From the NCBI GenBank assembly GCA_023476565.1, contig JAMCVZ010000037.1, forward strand, positions 1 through 64,000: 64,000 nucleotides of DNA, in the 5' to 3' direction. Position numbers and translations under genes: made by a program. Below the pieces are notes generated by a model. That model saw nothing but the letters and a program-made list of their open reading frames with translations. It had not been told where the DNA came from and made no database searches. This DNA is from Nitrospirota bacterium. Lineage in GTDB: Bacteria > Nitrospirota > Thermodesulfovibrionia > Thermodesulfovibrionales > Dissulfurispiraceae. Shown piece after piece: positions 1 through 7,841 of the stretch (position 1 is the stretch's first letter; each line of letters opens with the position of its first letter).

Positions 1-273
1 CCTCAACAGAAATAATCTGAAACTGCACGGGGGCAGAAATGCCCCCCTTAACACAAATGGGTCAGCTTAAAATGAAATGGTCAGAATAATCAGAAAAATT
101 AGGCCGGATTAATCCGAAAAACAACACCATGCTGAAGAATAGCAGAGTATTTTCTAAATGTCAATAGTTAAGTCTGACCCCATAAAGATTCCATTGACCA
201 TAAAGATTCCAGTACTTTTCATATATAATGAAGACGGAAGCTATACGGATGAAATGAGAGACATTTATAACGA
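1..273. other. Intergenic stretch with a hairpin and a REP-like scrap
   Basis: No convincing gene is seen in the first 273 bases. A GC-rich hairpin (GGGGGCA, GAAA loop, TGCCCCC) lies at 29-46. It could be a weak terminator for a gene to the left, but no good T-tract follows. The string AGTCTGACCCCA at 171-182 resembles motifs found in REP-type repeats near Y1 transposases, and a short word (taaagattcca) is repeated just after it (183-211). No transposase is present. Confidence 0.4.
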
Positions 274-1278
274 ATGAACATCTCAAGCTTTTTCAGTTCC
301 TTTTTCAATTCCTATTTGGGCATGTTTATGGCCCAGGCATTCTGCCATTCAATAATAGCCTTCATTGTCGTTGACAGGGCCGTGTATCTGTGGAGCATAA
401 ACAATCCGTTGATAAGGCAGAGATTTCATCTTATAGTAGTTTTGCTGCCTGTTTTCTCATTCCCTCTGTATCAAATAATAAACCCTGACAGGGGCTCCAT
501 ATCATTCAGGCTGGGGGCCCTTTTCGACATCAACAGGTGGCTAACCCTTGAACTGTGGGGGACTATTCCATTAGGATTATTCTTCATAACCATCATAATC
601 ATTACAACCATAATTTTTATCTTTCAGGAAATGCTCCCGATCTTAAAACACACCGTGGAGTCGAGAAGGTCAGACATCGAGGCTGAAGAGGCTGATGACA
701 ACTCTGTTGTGGGTCAGGCCATAGAAAATCTGCCTGTGGAAAAACCTGATGTCTTCGTACTGGACGATGACGATTATGTCCTGTTCTCGACAACAGGCAA
801 AAATGCCTCTGTATACCTATCCACAGGAATAATAAAAAAACTGAACGCAGAACAACTCCGGGCCGCCATTGCCCATGAGATAGCGCATATAATGAGGAAT
901 AAAAGGCCTCTGCTCATAGTCGTGTTTCTATTCAGGATGATCATGTTCTTCAACCTTGTGGTTCTTCTTGAATTCAGAAGGCTCGTTCAGGAAGAGGAAA
1001 AGATATGCGATGACATGGCAGTGGCTTTTACAAAAAATCCCCGTGCCCTGTCCGAAGCCCTTAAAAAGCTCTATCATAAAAATGAAAACAATAGCCCCCT
1101 GCAGTTGAAAAAACTCTCCGAGATGAAGGATTCCATTGAAGAATACAGCCATAATGTCCATATAGAGAACAGGATGCACAGACTGGAAAGCGGAGGAAGC
1201 CGCAAAACTGACGGAGAATGGTTCAAGCTCATACTCACGATCATTGTAATCACGGGAATAAATTATTTTGTTGTATGA
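274..1278 (+). CDS. Membrane zinc metallopeptidase, M48/M56 (BlaR1-like) family
   Basis: This 334-residue protein has hydrophobic segments near residues 20-40, 50-70, 95-117, 215-235 and 315-333. Between them lies a cytoplasmic-looking domain with the zinc motif HEIAH at 201-205. A downstream EEEKICDD segment fits the third, acidic zinc ligand of M48/M56 peptidases, and the topology resembles BlaR1/MecR1 or HtpX-like enzymes. There is no C-terminal penicillin-sensor domain, so a beta-lactam sensing role is not indicated. No partner repressor of the BlaI type lies nearby. It is followed 15 bases later by an unknown membrane-anchored protein, probably in the same transcript. The ribosome binding site is weak. 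The substrate is unknown. Confidence 0.75.
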   Translation: MNISSFFSSFFNSYLGMFMAQAFCHSIIAFIVVDRAVYLWSINNPLIRQRFHLIVVLLPVFSFPLYQIINPDRGSISFRLGALFDINRWLTLELWGTIPLGLFFITIIIITTIIFIFQEMLPILKHTVESRRSDIEAEEADDNSVVGQAIENLPVEKPDVFVLDDDDYVLFSTTGKNASVYLSTGIIKKLNAEQLRAAIAHEIAHIMRNKRPLLIVVFLFRMIMFFNLVVLLEFRRLVQEEEKICDDMAVAFTKNPRALSEALKKLYHKNENNSPLQLKKLSEMKDSIEEYSHNVHIENRMHRLESGGSRKTDGEWFKLILTIIVITGINYFVV

Positions 1279-1293
1279 TATACGGGGGAAATA

Positions 1294-1821
1294 ATGAATA
1301 AGAAATTTCTCGGCTTTTTTTATTTCGCATTGACTGTTGTAATACTCATTGCAGCATTGAAGATTGCCAACTACATTCCCACGGCGCTCCAGAAAGATAC
1401 CATGAGGAGGTATCACAGCATTGAAGATGTGAAGTCAAATTTAAACATCAGGGAAATCCTTGTCCCTTATTACTTCCCCCAGAGCTTTGTATGGCCTCCG
1501 TCAGAGATATTTGCACAGAACAAGCCCTTCACCGCAGTGGTAATGGAGTTTAAACATGCCCGGAATGGAGATGTTGCCCTCATTATATCCCAGGCAGACT
1601 CCAAAAACTTTAAAACCGATGAGAAGATAAAAATGGTTCAGATCAAAGAAAGAATCAGTTACCCTTTAAAGGGCAGGACTGTGGCTCTTGAGGCCGGCAT
1701 GTGCAAAAACGAAGAGCCGTGCAGCAGGATTGCATGGGATGAGGGGAAGTACAGGATAACTGTTACGGCAAAATCAAGCCCGCCTGAATTGCTCAAAATC
1801 GCAGAGAGCATGATTCGCTAA
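1294..1821 (+). CDS. Hypothetical membrane-anchored protein
   Basis: This 175-residue protein has an N-terminal uncleaved signal or anchor (about residues 6-22) and a soluble domain outside the membrane. I do not recognise a family. The soluble part contains one Cys pair (C, then four residues, then C, near residues 140-150), which could form a disulfide. A gggga-type ribosome binding site precedes the ATG. It starts 15 bases after the M48/M56-like peptidase stop, so the two are likely co-transcribed, and it may be that peptidase's partner or substrate. That link is inference from position only. Confidence 0.6.
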   Translation: MNKKFLGFFYFALTVVILIAALKIANYIPTALQKDTMRRYHSIEDVKSNLNIREILVPYYFPQSFVWPPSEIFAQNKPFTAVVMEFKHARNGDVALIISQADSKNFKTDEKIKMVQIKERISYPLKGRTVALEAGMCKNEEPCSRIAWDEGKYRITVTAKSSPPELLKIAESMIR

Positions 1822-1939
1822 TACGTGAAACGCTTGCTGTCAGCAGGTATGCATACGGCAGAAAGCCTTGCAAATGCACGATTGGATTTAAATAAATATA
1901 CAACTCTTTATCCACTCTCATACAACTTTCACCTCCAAA

Positions 1940-1976
1940 TAGGAAAAAATTCCTACCCGAAATAGGAAGTTCTTCC
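1940..1976. promoter_or_regulatory. Two adjacent palindromes upstream of small membrane protein gene
   Basis: TAGGAAAAAATTCCTA (1940-1955) is a perfect 16-base palindrome. GGAAGTTCTTCC (1965-1976) is a second dyad nine bases further on. They lie 75-110 bases before the start of the gene at 2052 and share the half-site GGAA/TTCC. A repeated dyad at this distance could be an operator. No regulator is identified. Confidence 0.35.
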
Positions 1977-2051
1977 AATTGTATTCCGTTTAATTATCGT
2001 TTATCCTGTAACCAGGTAAGGAAGAAAATTAGAGGAAGGAGGTGAACAAAA

Positions 2052-2303
2052 ATGCTGGCATACTACGAAGAAAATAAGAAAGGAAGAGGGCTCGGCGCAT
2101 TATTGCTGGGTCCGATTTTAGGGCTGGTATACGTGATAGCCCTGCCCTTCATCGCCATTGCAACAATAGTGACGTTAATCGGGAAAAAGGCGCTGGGCGG
2201 AATCCTCAACCTGCTGAGGAACCTCGTATCCTTTGGCTGGAGGCCTTCGGAAGCCTACCTGTCCGGCAAAAAGAAAAAGAAGACAACTACAAAAAAGAAT
2301 TAA
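2052..2303 (+). CDS. Small membrane protein, FGWRPSEAYLSGKK type
   Basis: This 83-residue protein has a strong ribosome binding site (ggaggtg, 7-8 bases before ATG). A hydrophobic stretch spans about residues 15-45, and the C-terminus is very lysine-rich (KKKKK...TTTKK). The segment FGWRPSEAYLSGKKK recurs almost unchanged at the C-terminus of the next gene product, so the two are paralogs or share a C-terminal module. I cannot assign a function. It sits 0.6 kb upstream of the cytochrome operon in the same direction, so a role near that membrane complex is possible but unproven. Confidence 0.6.
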   Translation: MLAYYEENKKGRGLGALLLGPILGLVYVIALPFIAIATIVTLIGKKALGGILNLLRNLVSFGWRPSEAYLSGKKKKKTTTKKN

Positions 2304-2311
2304 GGGGATTT

Positions 2312-2338
2312 CACAAGGGGGACGAAGTCCACCTTGTG
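2312..2338 (+). promoter_or_regulatory. Hairpin between two paralogous small genes
   Basis: CACAAGG at 2312-2318 pairs with CCTTGTG at 2332-2338, with an inner GGAC/GTCC stem and a GAA loop. It ends a few bases before the ribosome binding site of the gene at 2355. It has no T-tract, so it is more likely an mRNA processing, stability or translation-control element than a terminator. Confidence 0.4.
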
Positions 2339-2354
2339 CCCCGGGGAGGAACAT

Positions 2355-2753
2355 ATGCATACACTGTTCGATTTCATAACCCATATCAAGGGAGTGGAGT
2401 ACCTAGTAGCGCTTTCGGCCATCGGGCTTTATATGCTTTACTGGGAGCTGCTGAAGCCCAAACCCTTTAAGTCTGTAGTGGAAGCAAGCAGGGACGACTT
2501 ACACCATATCAGGAGAATGGGCTATGCCAACGCCGTGAAGACCATCGGCAAGGTGATGGCTGCTCCTTTTATCGGTCTTGCCTATATTATTGCCCTGCCC
2601 CTCGGCTTTGTATATGCACTGGGCTCGGCAGCGGTCAATGGCGTGCTCACCCTTGCAGGCAGAGAGGCATCCTTCGGATGGAGGCCCACAGAGGCATACC
2701 TCTCAGGAAAGAAAAAAGAAGGAGCAGAAAAGAAAGAGGATGAAGTCAAGTAA
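2355..2753 (+). CDS. Small membrane protein, paralog of the preceding gene
   Basis: This protein has 132 residues if it starts at the ATG at 2355, which has ggggagga just before it. A TTG start 21 bases upstream would lie inside a hairpin and is less likely. It has an N-terminal hydrophobic segment (about residues 12-30), a central hydrophobic stretch (about 70-95) and a charged C-terminus. FGWRPTEAYLSGKKK near the end matches FGWRPSEAYLSGKKK in the upstream gene, and the hydrophobic part before it (IGLAYIIALP) also matches LGLVYVIALP there. This indicates duplication, with an extra N-terminal helix in this copy. The function is not recognised. Confidence 0.6.
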   Translation: MHTLFDFITHIKGVEYLVALSAIGLYMLYWELLKPKPFKSVVEASRDDLHHIRRMGYANAVKTIGKVMAAPFIGLAYIIALPLGFVYALGSAAVNGVLTLAGREASFGWRPTEAYLSGKKKEGAEKKEDEVK

Positions 2754-2766
2754 TGTTCTTCACAGT

Positions 2767-2860
2767 GTCATTGCGAGGAGCAAGATGACGAAGCAATCTT
2801 ATTCCAAAAGGTGACAGCGAACAGACGAAAAAGAGATTGCTTCGCCCTGCTCGCAATGAC
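2767..2860. repeat. Imperfect inverted repeat, GTCATTGCGAG family, copy 1
   Basis: The left arm begins GTCATTGCGAGG and ends GACGAAGCAATCT (2767-2799). The right arm runs from AGATTGCTTCG to CTCGCAATGAC (2833-2860). The arms are near-complementary around a 33-base centre, giving a transcribed hairpin between two co-directed genes. Related copies are at 28356-28414 and 52885-52951. It looks like a non-autonomous palindromic element of the REP/MITE kind. An apparent upstream start for the next gene falls inside this element and was rejected. Confidence 0.75.
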
Positions 2861-2879
2861 ATATCAGGAGGAGGTATTA

Positions 2880-3341
2880 ATGAGAAAATCGGCAATCTTA
2901 ATTATTTTAACAATTATCTTCCTGTCAGCATCCCTCCACGCAGAAATCACAAATTCCAATCTATATTTCAAGCTGGACAGCATATCGGATAAATATGAGC
3001 CGGTAAAATTCAATCACTCAAAGCATATATCAATAGCAGGCAATTGCGGCACATGTCACCACCAGCACGGCAACAACAGTACACTGCCATGTAAAGACTG
3101 CCATTCAGTCGCTCCTTCCACATTCCGGAATTCGGTTGTGAACGGCTTTATGGCATGCAAAAACTGCCATAGCGCCTTCAACCCGGATATGCCCGGCATG
3201 CCCGGACTCAAAGTCGCATACCACCGCACATGCTTCCAGTGCCACAGGGATATGGGCAATGTGGGCAAAGACCCGAAGGGCTGTACAGAGATGTGCCATG
3301 CAAAGAAGGAACAGAAGGTAAGCATGAAATTTAAAAAGTAA
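2880..3341 (+). CDS. Periplasmic multiheme cytochrome c (class III/c7-like)
   Basis: This 153-residue protein starts at the ATG after a strong ggaggagg site and has a Sec signal peptide (about residues 1-21, ending SLHA). Canonical heme sites are CGTCH, CKDCH, CKNCH and CFQCH, plus one CTEMCH (CxxxCH) near the end. That gives four certain hemes and a possible fifth. A characteristic VKFNHSKH segment supplies a distal His, as in cytochrome c3/c7-type proteins. It is the first gene of an electron-transfer operon with a Tat-exported iron-sulfur protein, an NrfD-like protein, a 13-heme cytochrome and a cytochrome b. It probably shuttles electrons in the periplasm to or from that complex. Confidence 0.85.
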   Translation: MRKSAILIILTIIFLSASLHAEITNSNLYFKLDSISDKYEPVKFNHSKHISIAGNCGTCHHQHGNNSTLPCKDCHSVAPSTFRNSVVNGFMACKNCHSAFNPDMPGMPGLKVAYHRTCFQCHRDMGNVGKDPKGCTEMCHAKKEQKVSMKFKK

Positions 3342-3352
3342 GGAGGATTTTT

Positions 3353-4330
3353 ATGGATAAGATAATCAAAAATCCGGAAACAGAAGAGAAATCGAAACAG
3401 GAAAAGGAGGACTCAAAGATTAGCCGGAGGGGCTTCCTGACCGGAAGCGCAGCAGCCATCGGAGGCGCTGCACTGGTGGGAACCTACAAGGATGCATCGG
3501 CTTATAAAGAATTCTCAGGCTGGCCTGGCCGCTTCGGCTGCCTTACAGACCTGACTGCATGCGTGGGATGCAGAAGCTGCGAAAAGGCCTGCAATGAGGC
3601 CAACAATCTTCCGAAGCCGGATGTCCCCTTTGATGACAGCTCGGTCTTTAAGGAAATGAGAAGGCCCACTGCCCATGCATATACCGTGGTCAATCAATAT
3701 AAAAATCCGAAGGATGAAAACAAACCCCTTTACAGAAAAGTGCAATGCAACCACTGCAATGAGCCTGCATGCGCATCAGCATGCCCTATACATGCATACA
3801 CAAAGACCCCTGAAGGCGCTGTTCTCTACAACCCCGAGAAATGCTTCGGCTGCAGGTACTGCATGATAGCCTGTCCTTTTTATGTTCCGGCATACGACTA
3901 TGAAAGCGCGCTGGAGCCAAAGATCGTGAAGTGCGTTATGTGTTATGCCCGGATAAAGACCGGCGGTATTCCTGCGTGTGCGGATGCGTGTCCTGTGGGG
4001 GCCATAACCTTCGGCAAGAGGAGCGAGCTGATTAATGTTGCAAGGAAAAAAATAATGACCAACCCGGACAGGTATATCAACCACATATATGGAGAACACG
4101 AAGTGGGAGGGACAAGCTGGCTGTATATTTCCGGAGTCCCCTTTGAACACTACGGGTTCCCTGCAAACCTTCCAAAGAAGCCCCTTATCGAGGAGACAAA
4201 GGGATTCCTCGGAGCAGTGCCGGTCGTGTTCACTGTATGGCCTGCGCTTTTCGGGACTATTTATGCAAGCCTGAGACACAGGGAGGACATGGAAAAGCAA
4301 AAACATGGCGAAGAGGAGGAGAAAAAATGA
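3353..4330 (+). CDS. Tat-exported 4x[4Fe-4S] ferredoxin subunit, HmcB/DsrO-like
   Basis: This 325-residue protein carries a Tat signal (SRRGFL, Arg25-Arg26) followed by a hydrophobic stretch. Four cysteine clusters follow: CVGCRSCEKAC (about 70), CNHCNEPACASAC (about 130), CFGCRYCMIAC (about 165), and CVMC with CADAC (about 197-218). This is the pattern of periplasmic four-cluster subunits such as HmcB, DsrO and NrfC. A C-terminal hydrophobic helix (about 283-303) would anchor it, as in HmcB. It relays electrons between periplasmic cytochromes and the quinone-reactive NrfD-like subunit encoded next. Its stop codon overlaps that gene's start (ATGA), which points to tight translational coupling. 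Confidence 0.9.
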   Translation: MDKIIKNPETEEKSKQEKEDSKISRRGFLTGSAAAIGGAALVGTYKDASAYKEFSGWPGRFGCLTDLTACVGCRSCEKACNEANNLPKPDVPFDDSSVFKEMRRPTAHAYTVVNQYKNPKDENKPLYRKVQCNHCNEPACASACPIHAYTKTPEGAVLYNPEKCFGCRYCMIACPFYVPAYDYESALEPKIVKCVMCYARIKTGGIPACADACPVGAITFGKRSELINVARKKIMTNPDRYINHIYGEHEVGGTSWLYISGVPFEHYGFPANLPKKPLIEETKGFLGAVPVVFTVWPALFGTIYASLRHREDMEKQKHGEEEEKK

Positions 4331-5559
4331 GCAACGGAACAAGAACCGAAAATTTCAGATCATGGTTTATGGACAAGCTTCTCATGGGCATGTCATGGCC
4401 GGAATACAGCAGAAGACTCATAACTCCCTTCAATATGGTTGCAGCGATTATACTGAGCATAGGGATCCCTCTCATGGCTATTCGTTTCGTATACGGCCTT
4501 GCTTCTGTTACGCACGCATCAAACGAATATCCGTGGGGAATCCTGCTGGGCTGGGGGCTTTTTGGAGGCGTCCCCCTGTCGGCCACCGGATTCGTAATGG
4601 GAACAGCCTATTACATATTCGGCTTCAAGGGATACAAGCCCCTCGTCAGGCTCGGAATCCTCACAGGCTTCCTGGGCTATCTATTCGCAGTAATTTATCT
4701 GATGACCGACCTCGGAAGGCCCTGGCGCATTTACTATCCCATGATAATAGGCTTCGGAACGGCATCTGTCCTGTTCCTTGTGGCATGGCATGTAGCAACC
4801 TATCTGACAGTGCAGTTCATCGAATTCAGCGAGGCCATACTCGAATGGCTCAAGTCGCGAAGGGTCTACAAATGGGCGACCATGATAGTCATAGGCATGA
4901 CCATAGCGGGCATAATACTCTCGACACTCCACCAGTCGGCACTGGGCGCATTATTCCTCCTTGCTCCCGGAAAGCTGCATCCCTTATGGTATTCATCCTA
5001 TCTGCCGCACCTCTTCCTGAGTTCGAGCATATATGCCGCCCTCGCTATGGTAATAGTCGTGAGCACCCTTGTTGCAAAATTTCTCCCGGGCGCAGCAGAC
5101 AATAACTTCCTCAGAAACTTAGACAGGCTTACAGTCGGTCTTGGAAAGGGCGCATGTGTGGGAATGTTTGTCTATTTTGCATTGAAGCTGGTGGGAGTTG
5201 CCCATGACAACAACTGGTATCTCCTCGGTACGCCATACGGGGAATGGTTCCTTTTAGAGATACTGGGGTTTGTCCTGCTGCCGGCCATGATGCTGACATA
5301 CGGCGTTAAGAATTCCAGCCCCGGCATTGTGAGATTCGGGGCATTCTATGCTGTTATAGGCGTTGTATTGAACAGGATCAATGTCTCCATAATCGCATTC
5401 AACTGGAATCTGCCGGACCATCTGCACCACATTATTCCGCCGTGGCAGGAATTCGCCATTGTTGCTGCAATAGCCATGATACATATGCTTATCTTCAGGT
5501 GGATAGTAAACCGCATGCCGGTTGTACGGGAAGAGCCCGAATATAAGGAACTCCACTGA
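4327..5559 (+). CDS. NrfD/HmcC-like integral membrane subunit
   Basis: This 410-residue protein is predicted to have about nine to ten transmembrane helices and matches the NrfD/HmcC/DsrP type of quinone-interacting subunit. The start is the ATG at 4327, which overlaps the upstream stop. A longer open frame to the left only reads through the previous gene. Together with the four-cluster ferredoxin it forms the standard membrane module that exchanges electrons between menaquinone and periplasmic carriers. Conserved-looking features include the paired Trp/Gly-rich loops near residues 60-70 and the HQSALGALFLLAPGKLHPLW segment near 205-220, typical of the HmcC/DsrP branch. Direction of electron flow cannot be told from sequence. 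Confidence 0.88.
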   Translation: MSNGTRTENFRSWFMDKLLMGMSWPEYSRRLITPFNMVAAIILSIGIPLMAIRFVYGLASVTHASNEYPWGILLGWGLFGGVPLSATGFVMGTAYYIFGFKGYKPLVRLGILTGFLGYLFAVIYLMTDLGRPWRIYYPMIIGFGTASVLFLVAWHVATYLTVQFIEFSEAILEWLKSRRVYKWATMIVIGMTIAGIILSTLHQSALGALFLLAPGKLHPLWYSSYLPHLFLSSSIYAALAMVIVVSTLVAKFLPGAADNNFLRNLDRLTVGLGKGACVGMFVYFALKLVGVAHDNNWYLLGTPYGEWFLLEILGFVLLPAMMLTYGVKNSSPGIVRFGAFYAVIGVVLNRINVSIIAFNWNLPDHLHHIIPPWQEFAIVAAIAMIHMLIFRWIVNRMPVVREEPEYKELH

Positions 5560-5582
5560 AATGTATTCCGAGGGAGGTATCC

Positions 5583-7022
5583 GTGAAGGGGCGGAAAAAA
5601 ATAATTTTTGTATTGGCAGCCTTTTTATGGATGTGCGTGGTTCTGCCCGCACAAGCCGGGGATGTGGACATTTCGGACGAGGCGCAGAAATGCCTGGGAT
5701 GCCATGCCAAACACGGCCTGATGAAGACCTTTGAAAACGGCGACTCCATAAAGGCATATGTGGATGCCGAAAAATTCAGGGCATCGGCCCATAATTCACT
5801 GAGATGCTCCGGCTGCCATACCGATTTTGCAGGGGACAAACACCCGAAAAGGAGATTCAGAAGCAAGGAACAATACAAGATAAAGGCATCACTTGCCTGC
5901 AGGACATGCCATACATGCGACCAGATCAGGGCAAGGTCCATACATGCAAAATTATTAAATGAGGAAGAGTCCGGCAAAGCCCATCCCTGCACCAACTGCC
6001 ACGGTTCCCACGCCGTAATGCCTGTAGGCAGAAAGGCATATAAAAACGAGAAGCAATACTGCCTTAAATGCCACGGATATAAATTGGGCATGGAATTTAA
6101 AAATGGGGAAAAGCTTTCACTGAAAATGGACTTAGCCCTGCTCCAGAGTTCGGTGCATAAAAAGCTCAGTTGCTCGGACTGCCACTTTGGTTTCTCTAAT
6201 TCCCAGCACCCGCAGAGGAATTTCAAAAGCCTGCGCAACTTTTCCATAGCCAATTCCGAGATATGCAGGCGCTGCCATTTCGACAAATACACAAAGACCA
6301 TGGAGAGCATTCATTATACAATGTTCAGTCAGGGAAACCTTAATGCACCCGCATGCACGGACTGCCACGGCTCTCATTCCGTACTCCATTTCGGAAAAGA
6401 GAGGAAGCTCATAGCACAGAGGTGCAGGAAATGCCATGCCGGGGTATATGAGATATACGCAAACAGTGTGCACGGCAAGGCCCTCTTCGATGAGCACAAC
6501 CAGGATGTGCCTGTGTGCATAGACTGCCATACGGCCCACGATATTAAAAACCCCCTCACACTGGATTACAGGGAGAGGATACCGGATATGTGCAGCAAGT
6601 GCCACGCCAATAAGTCAGTGGTCAGCAAATATGGACTCTCAACGGATGTGGTGGAGACCTATCTTTCGGATTTCCACGGGGTGACGCTGAGCTTCTACAG
6701 AAAACAGAGGGAGGAGTTTAACAAGCCTGCGAGGCTGATAGCAGTATGCACAGACTGCCACGGCACCCATAACATCATCAGCACCAGGAGCACGGACCCG
6801 GCAATAGTTAAGGCCAATCTCGTCAAGAGGTGCCGGCAGTGCCACAAGGATGCCGCAAAAAACTTTCCCGATGCATGGCTTTCCCATTACGAGCCGACCC
6901 TGGCAAATGCACCGCTGGTCTTCATCGTGACGCTGATATATAAGATATTTACGCCAATTATGGCCATAGGCATTATTCTCCAGATTATTTTGCATATATG
7001 GAGATATGCGGTAAATAGATGA
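5583..7022 (+). CDS. Thirteen-heme cytochrome c with C-terminal membrane anchor
   Basis: This 479-residue protein starts at GTG after gggaggt and has a signal peptide (about 1-25). I count 13 CxxCH motifs, in order CLGCH, CSGCH, CRTCH, CTNCH, CLKCH, CSDCH, CRRCH, CTDCH, CRKCH, CIDCH, CSKCH, CTDCH and CRQCH. Several CTDCHGSH/CTNCHGSH repeats suggest internal duplication of a NapC/NrfH- or doubled octaheme-like unit. A single hydrophobic helix at about 445-470 anchors it to the membrane. Encoded between an NrfD-like protein and a cytochrome b, it is probably the large periplasmic electron conduit of the complex. A catalytic role is also possible, but no CxxCK active-site heme is present. Confidence 0.9.
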   Translation: MKGRKKIIFVLAAFLWMCVVLPAQAGDVDISDEAQKCLGCHAKHGLMKTFENGDSIKAYVDAEKFRASAHNSLRCSGCHTDFAGDKHPKRRFRSKEQYKIKASLACRTCHTCDQIRARSIHAKLLNEEESGKAHPCTNCHGSHAVMPVGRKAYKNEKQYCLKCHGYKLGMEFKNGEKLSLKMDLALLQSSVHKKLSCSDCHFGFSNSQHPQRNFKSLRNFSIANSEICRRCHFDKYTKTMESIHYTMFSQGNLNAPACTDCHGSHSVLHFGKERKLIAQRCRKCHAGVYEIYANSVHGKALFDEHNQDVPVCIDCHTAHDIKNPLTLDYRERIPDMCSKCHANKSVVSKYGLSTDVVETYLSDFHGVTLSFYRKQREEFNKPARLIAVCTDCHGTHNIISTRSTDPAIVKANLVKRCRQCHKDAAKNFPDAWLSHYEPTLANAPLVFIVTLIYKIFTPIMAIGIILQIILHIWRYAVNR

Positions 7023-7031
7023 AAGGACTAT

Positions 7032-7769
7032 ATGTCGGACAATAACAAAATAAGAAGGTTCAGCGCCTTCCGCATTGCCGAACACTGGGTGTTCATGATT
7101 ACCTTCAGCATACTCGTTATAACAGGGCTCTCACAGAAATTCTATTCCCTGGATCTTTCCATGTGGCTTATCTTCCATCTGGGTGGAATCGATTATGTAA
7201 GACTGATCCACAGGTATACAGGCATTATATTTTTAATCGCAACATCCATGCATGTTATAACAGGGATAATAGGCATTGCGTTCAGGAGATGGCAGCCGTC
7301 CATGGTTATAAACAAAAAGGATTTCAGCGACGCCGTACACAATATAAAATACTACCTCGGCATGGAAGACCATCCGGCAATCTGCGACCGCTACGGCTAC
7401 AGGCAGAAATTCGAATACTGGGGCGTCCTTATAGGCTCTATCATAATGGTCTTCTCCGGACTTATACTCTGGTTCCCTGTATCAGTCACGCGGTTCCTCC
7501 CCGGAGAGATTATCCCGGCGGCAAAGGTGCTGCACACCAATCAGGCGCTTTTGATATTCGCCGTTATCGCCCTGTGGCATATCTACAACTCCATATTCAG
7601 TCCGGAGATATTCCCCCTCGATAAAGGCATTTTTACAGGCACCATATCGCGGGAAAGGATGGCGCTGGAACATCCCGTCGAACTTGCGAGGATCGAAAAC
7701 AAACCCGTTGAGGAGATCTTAAGTGCACACAGGGAAACAGAGCGCCATGAAAATTCAGAAGTCAATTAA
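7032..7769 (+). CDS. Cytochrome b561/formate dehydrogenase gamma-like membrane subunit
   Basis: This 245-residue protein has four transmembrane helices, with histidines placed as heme-b ligands: H17-W in helix 1, HRYTG then MHV in helix 2, and HTNQALL then LWHIY in the last two helices. This matches the Ni/Fe-hydrogenase/formate dehydrogenase cytochrome b superfamily. It starts 9 bases after the 13-heme cytochrome stop and closes the operon. It probably carries electrons across the membrane between quinone and the cytochrome. The pairing of a multiheme cytochrome with a cytochrome b also recalls the Ohc-type complexes of sulfate reducers. Confidence 0.85.
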   Translation: MSDNNKIRRFSAFRIAEHWVFMITFSILVITGLSQKFYSLDLSMWLIFHLGGIDYVRLIHRYTGIIFLIATSMHVITGIIGIAFRRWQPSMVINKKDFSDAVHNIKYYLGMEDHPAICDRYGYRQKFEYWGVLIGSIIMVFSGLILWFPVSVTRFLPGEIIPAAKVLHTNQALLIFAVIALWHIYNSIFSPEIFPLDKGIFTGTISRERMALEHPVELARIENKPVEEILSAHRETERHENSEVN

Positions 7770-7782
7770 CCCCTGTCCGTTG

Positions 7783-7822
7783 TTGTATTTTTCGATTATT
7801 ACTATATAATCTAAATTATATA
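7783..7822 (+). promoter_or_regulatory. Sigma-70-like promoter with a dyad over the -10 box
   Basis: TTGTAT (7783-7788) and TATAAT (7805-7810) are spaced 16 bases apart, 32 bases before the kinase start. A perfect 8-base inverted repeat, TATATAAT-CTAA-ATTATATA (7803-7822), covers the -10 box, so a repressor or the operon's own regulator could act there. It separates the cytochrome operon from the two-component genes. Confidence 0.5.
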
Positions 7823-7841
7823 TGGGGCAGGGAGAGGGAGT

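Noticed and set aside
24-60. Strong terminator at the left edge
   Set aside because: The stem is good but no T-tract follows on the plus strand; it is noted only as a hairpin.
928-1416. Antisense frame across the M48/M56-like peptidase gene
   Set aside because: It is a shadow of two plus-strand genes with signal or zinc motifs; no own start site or family.
2811-2879. Upstream extension of the multiheme cytochrome gene
   Set aside because: It begins inside a palindromic repeat, has no ribosome site, and would put 23 residues before the signal peptide.
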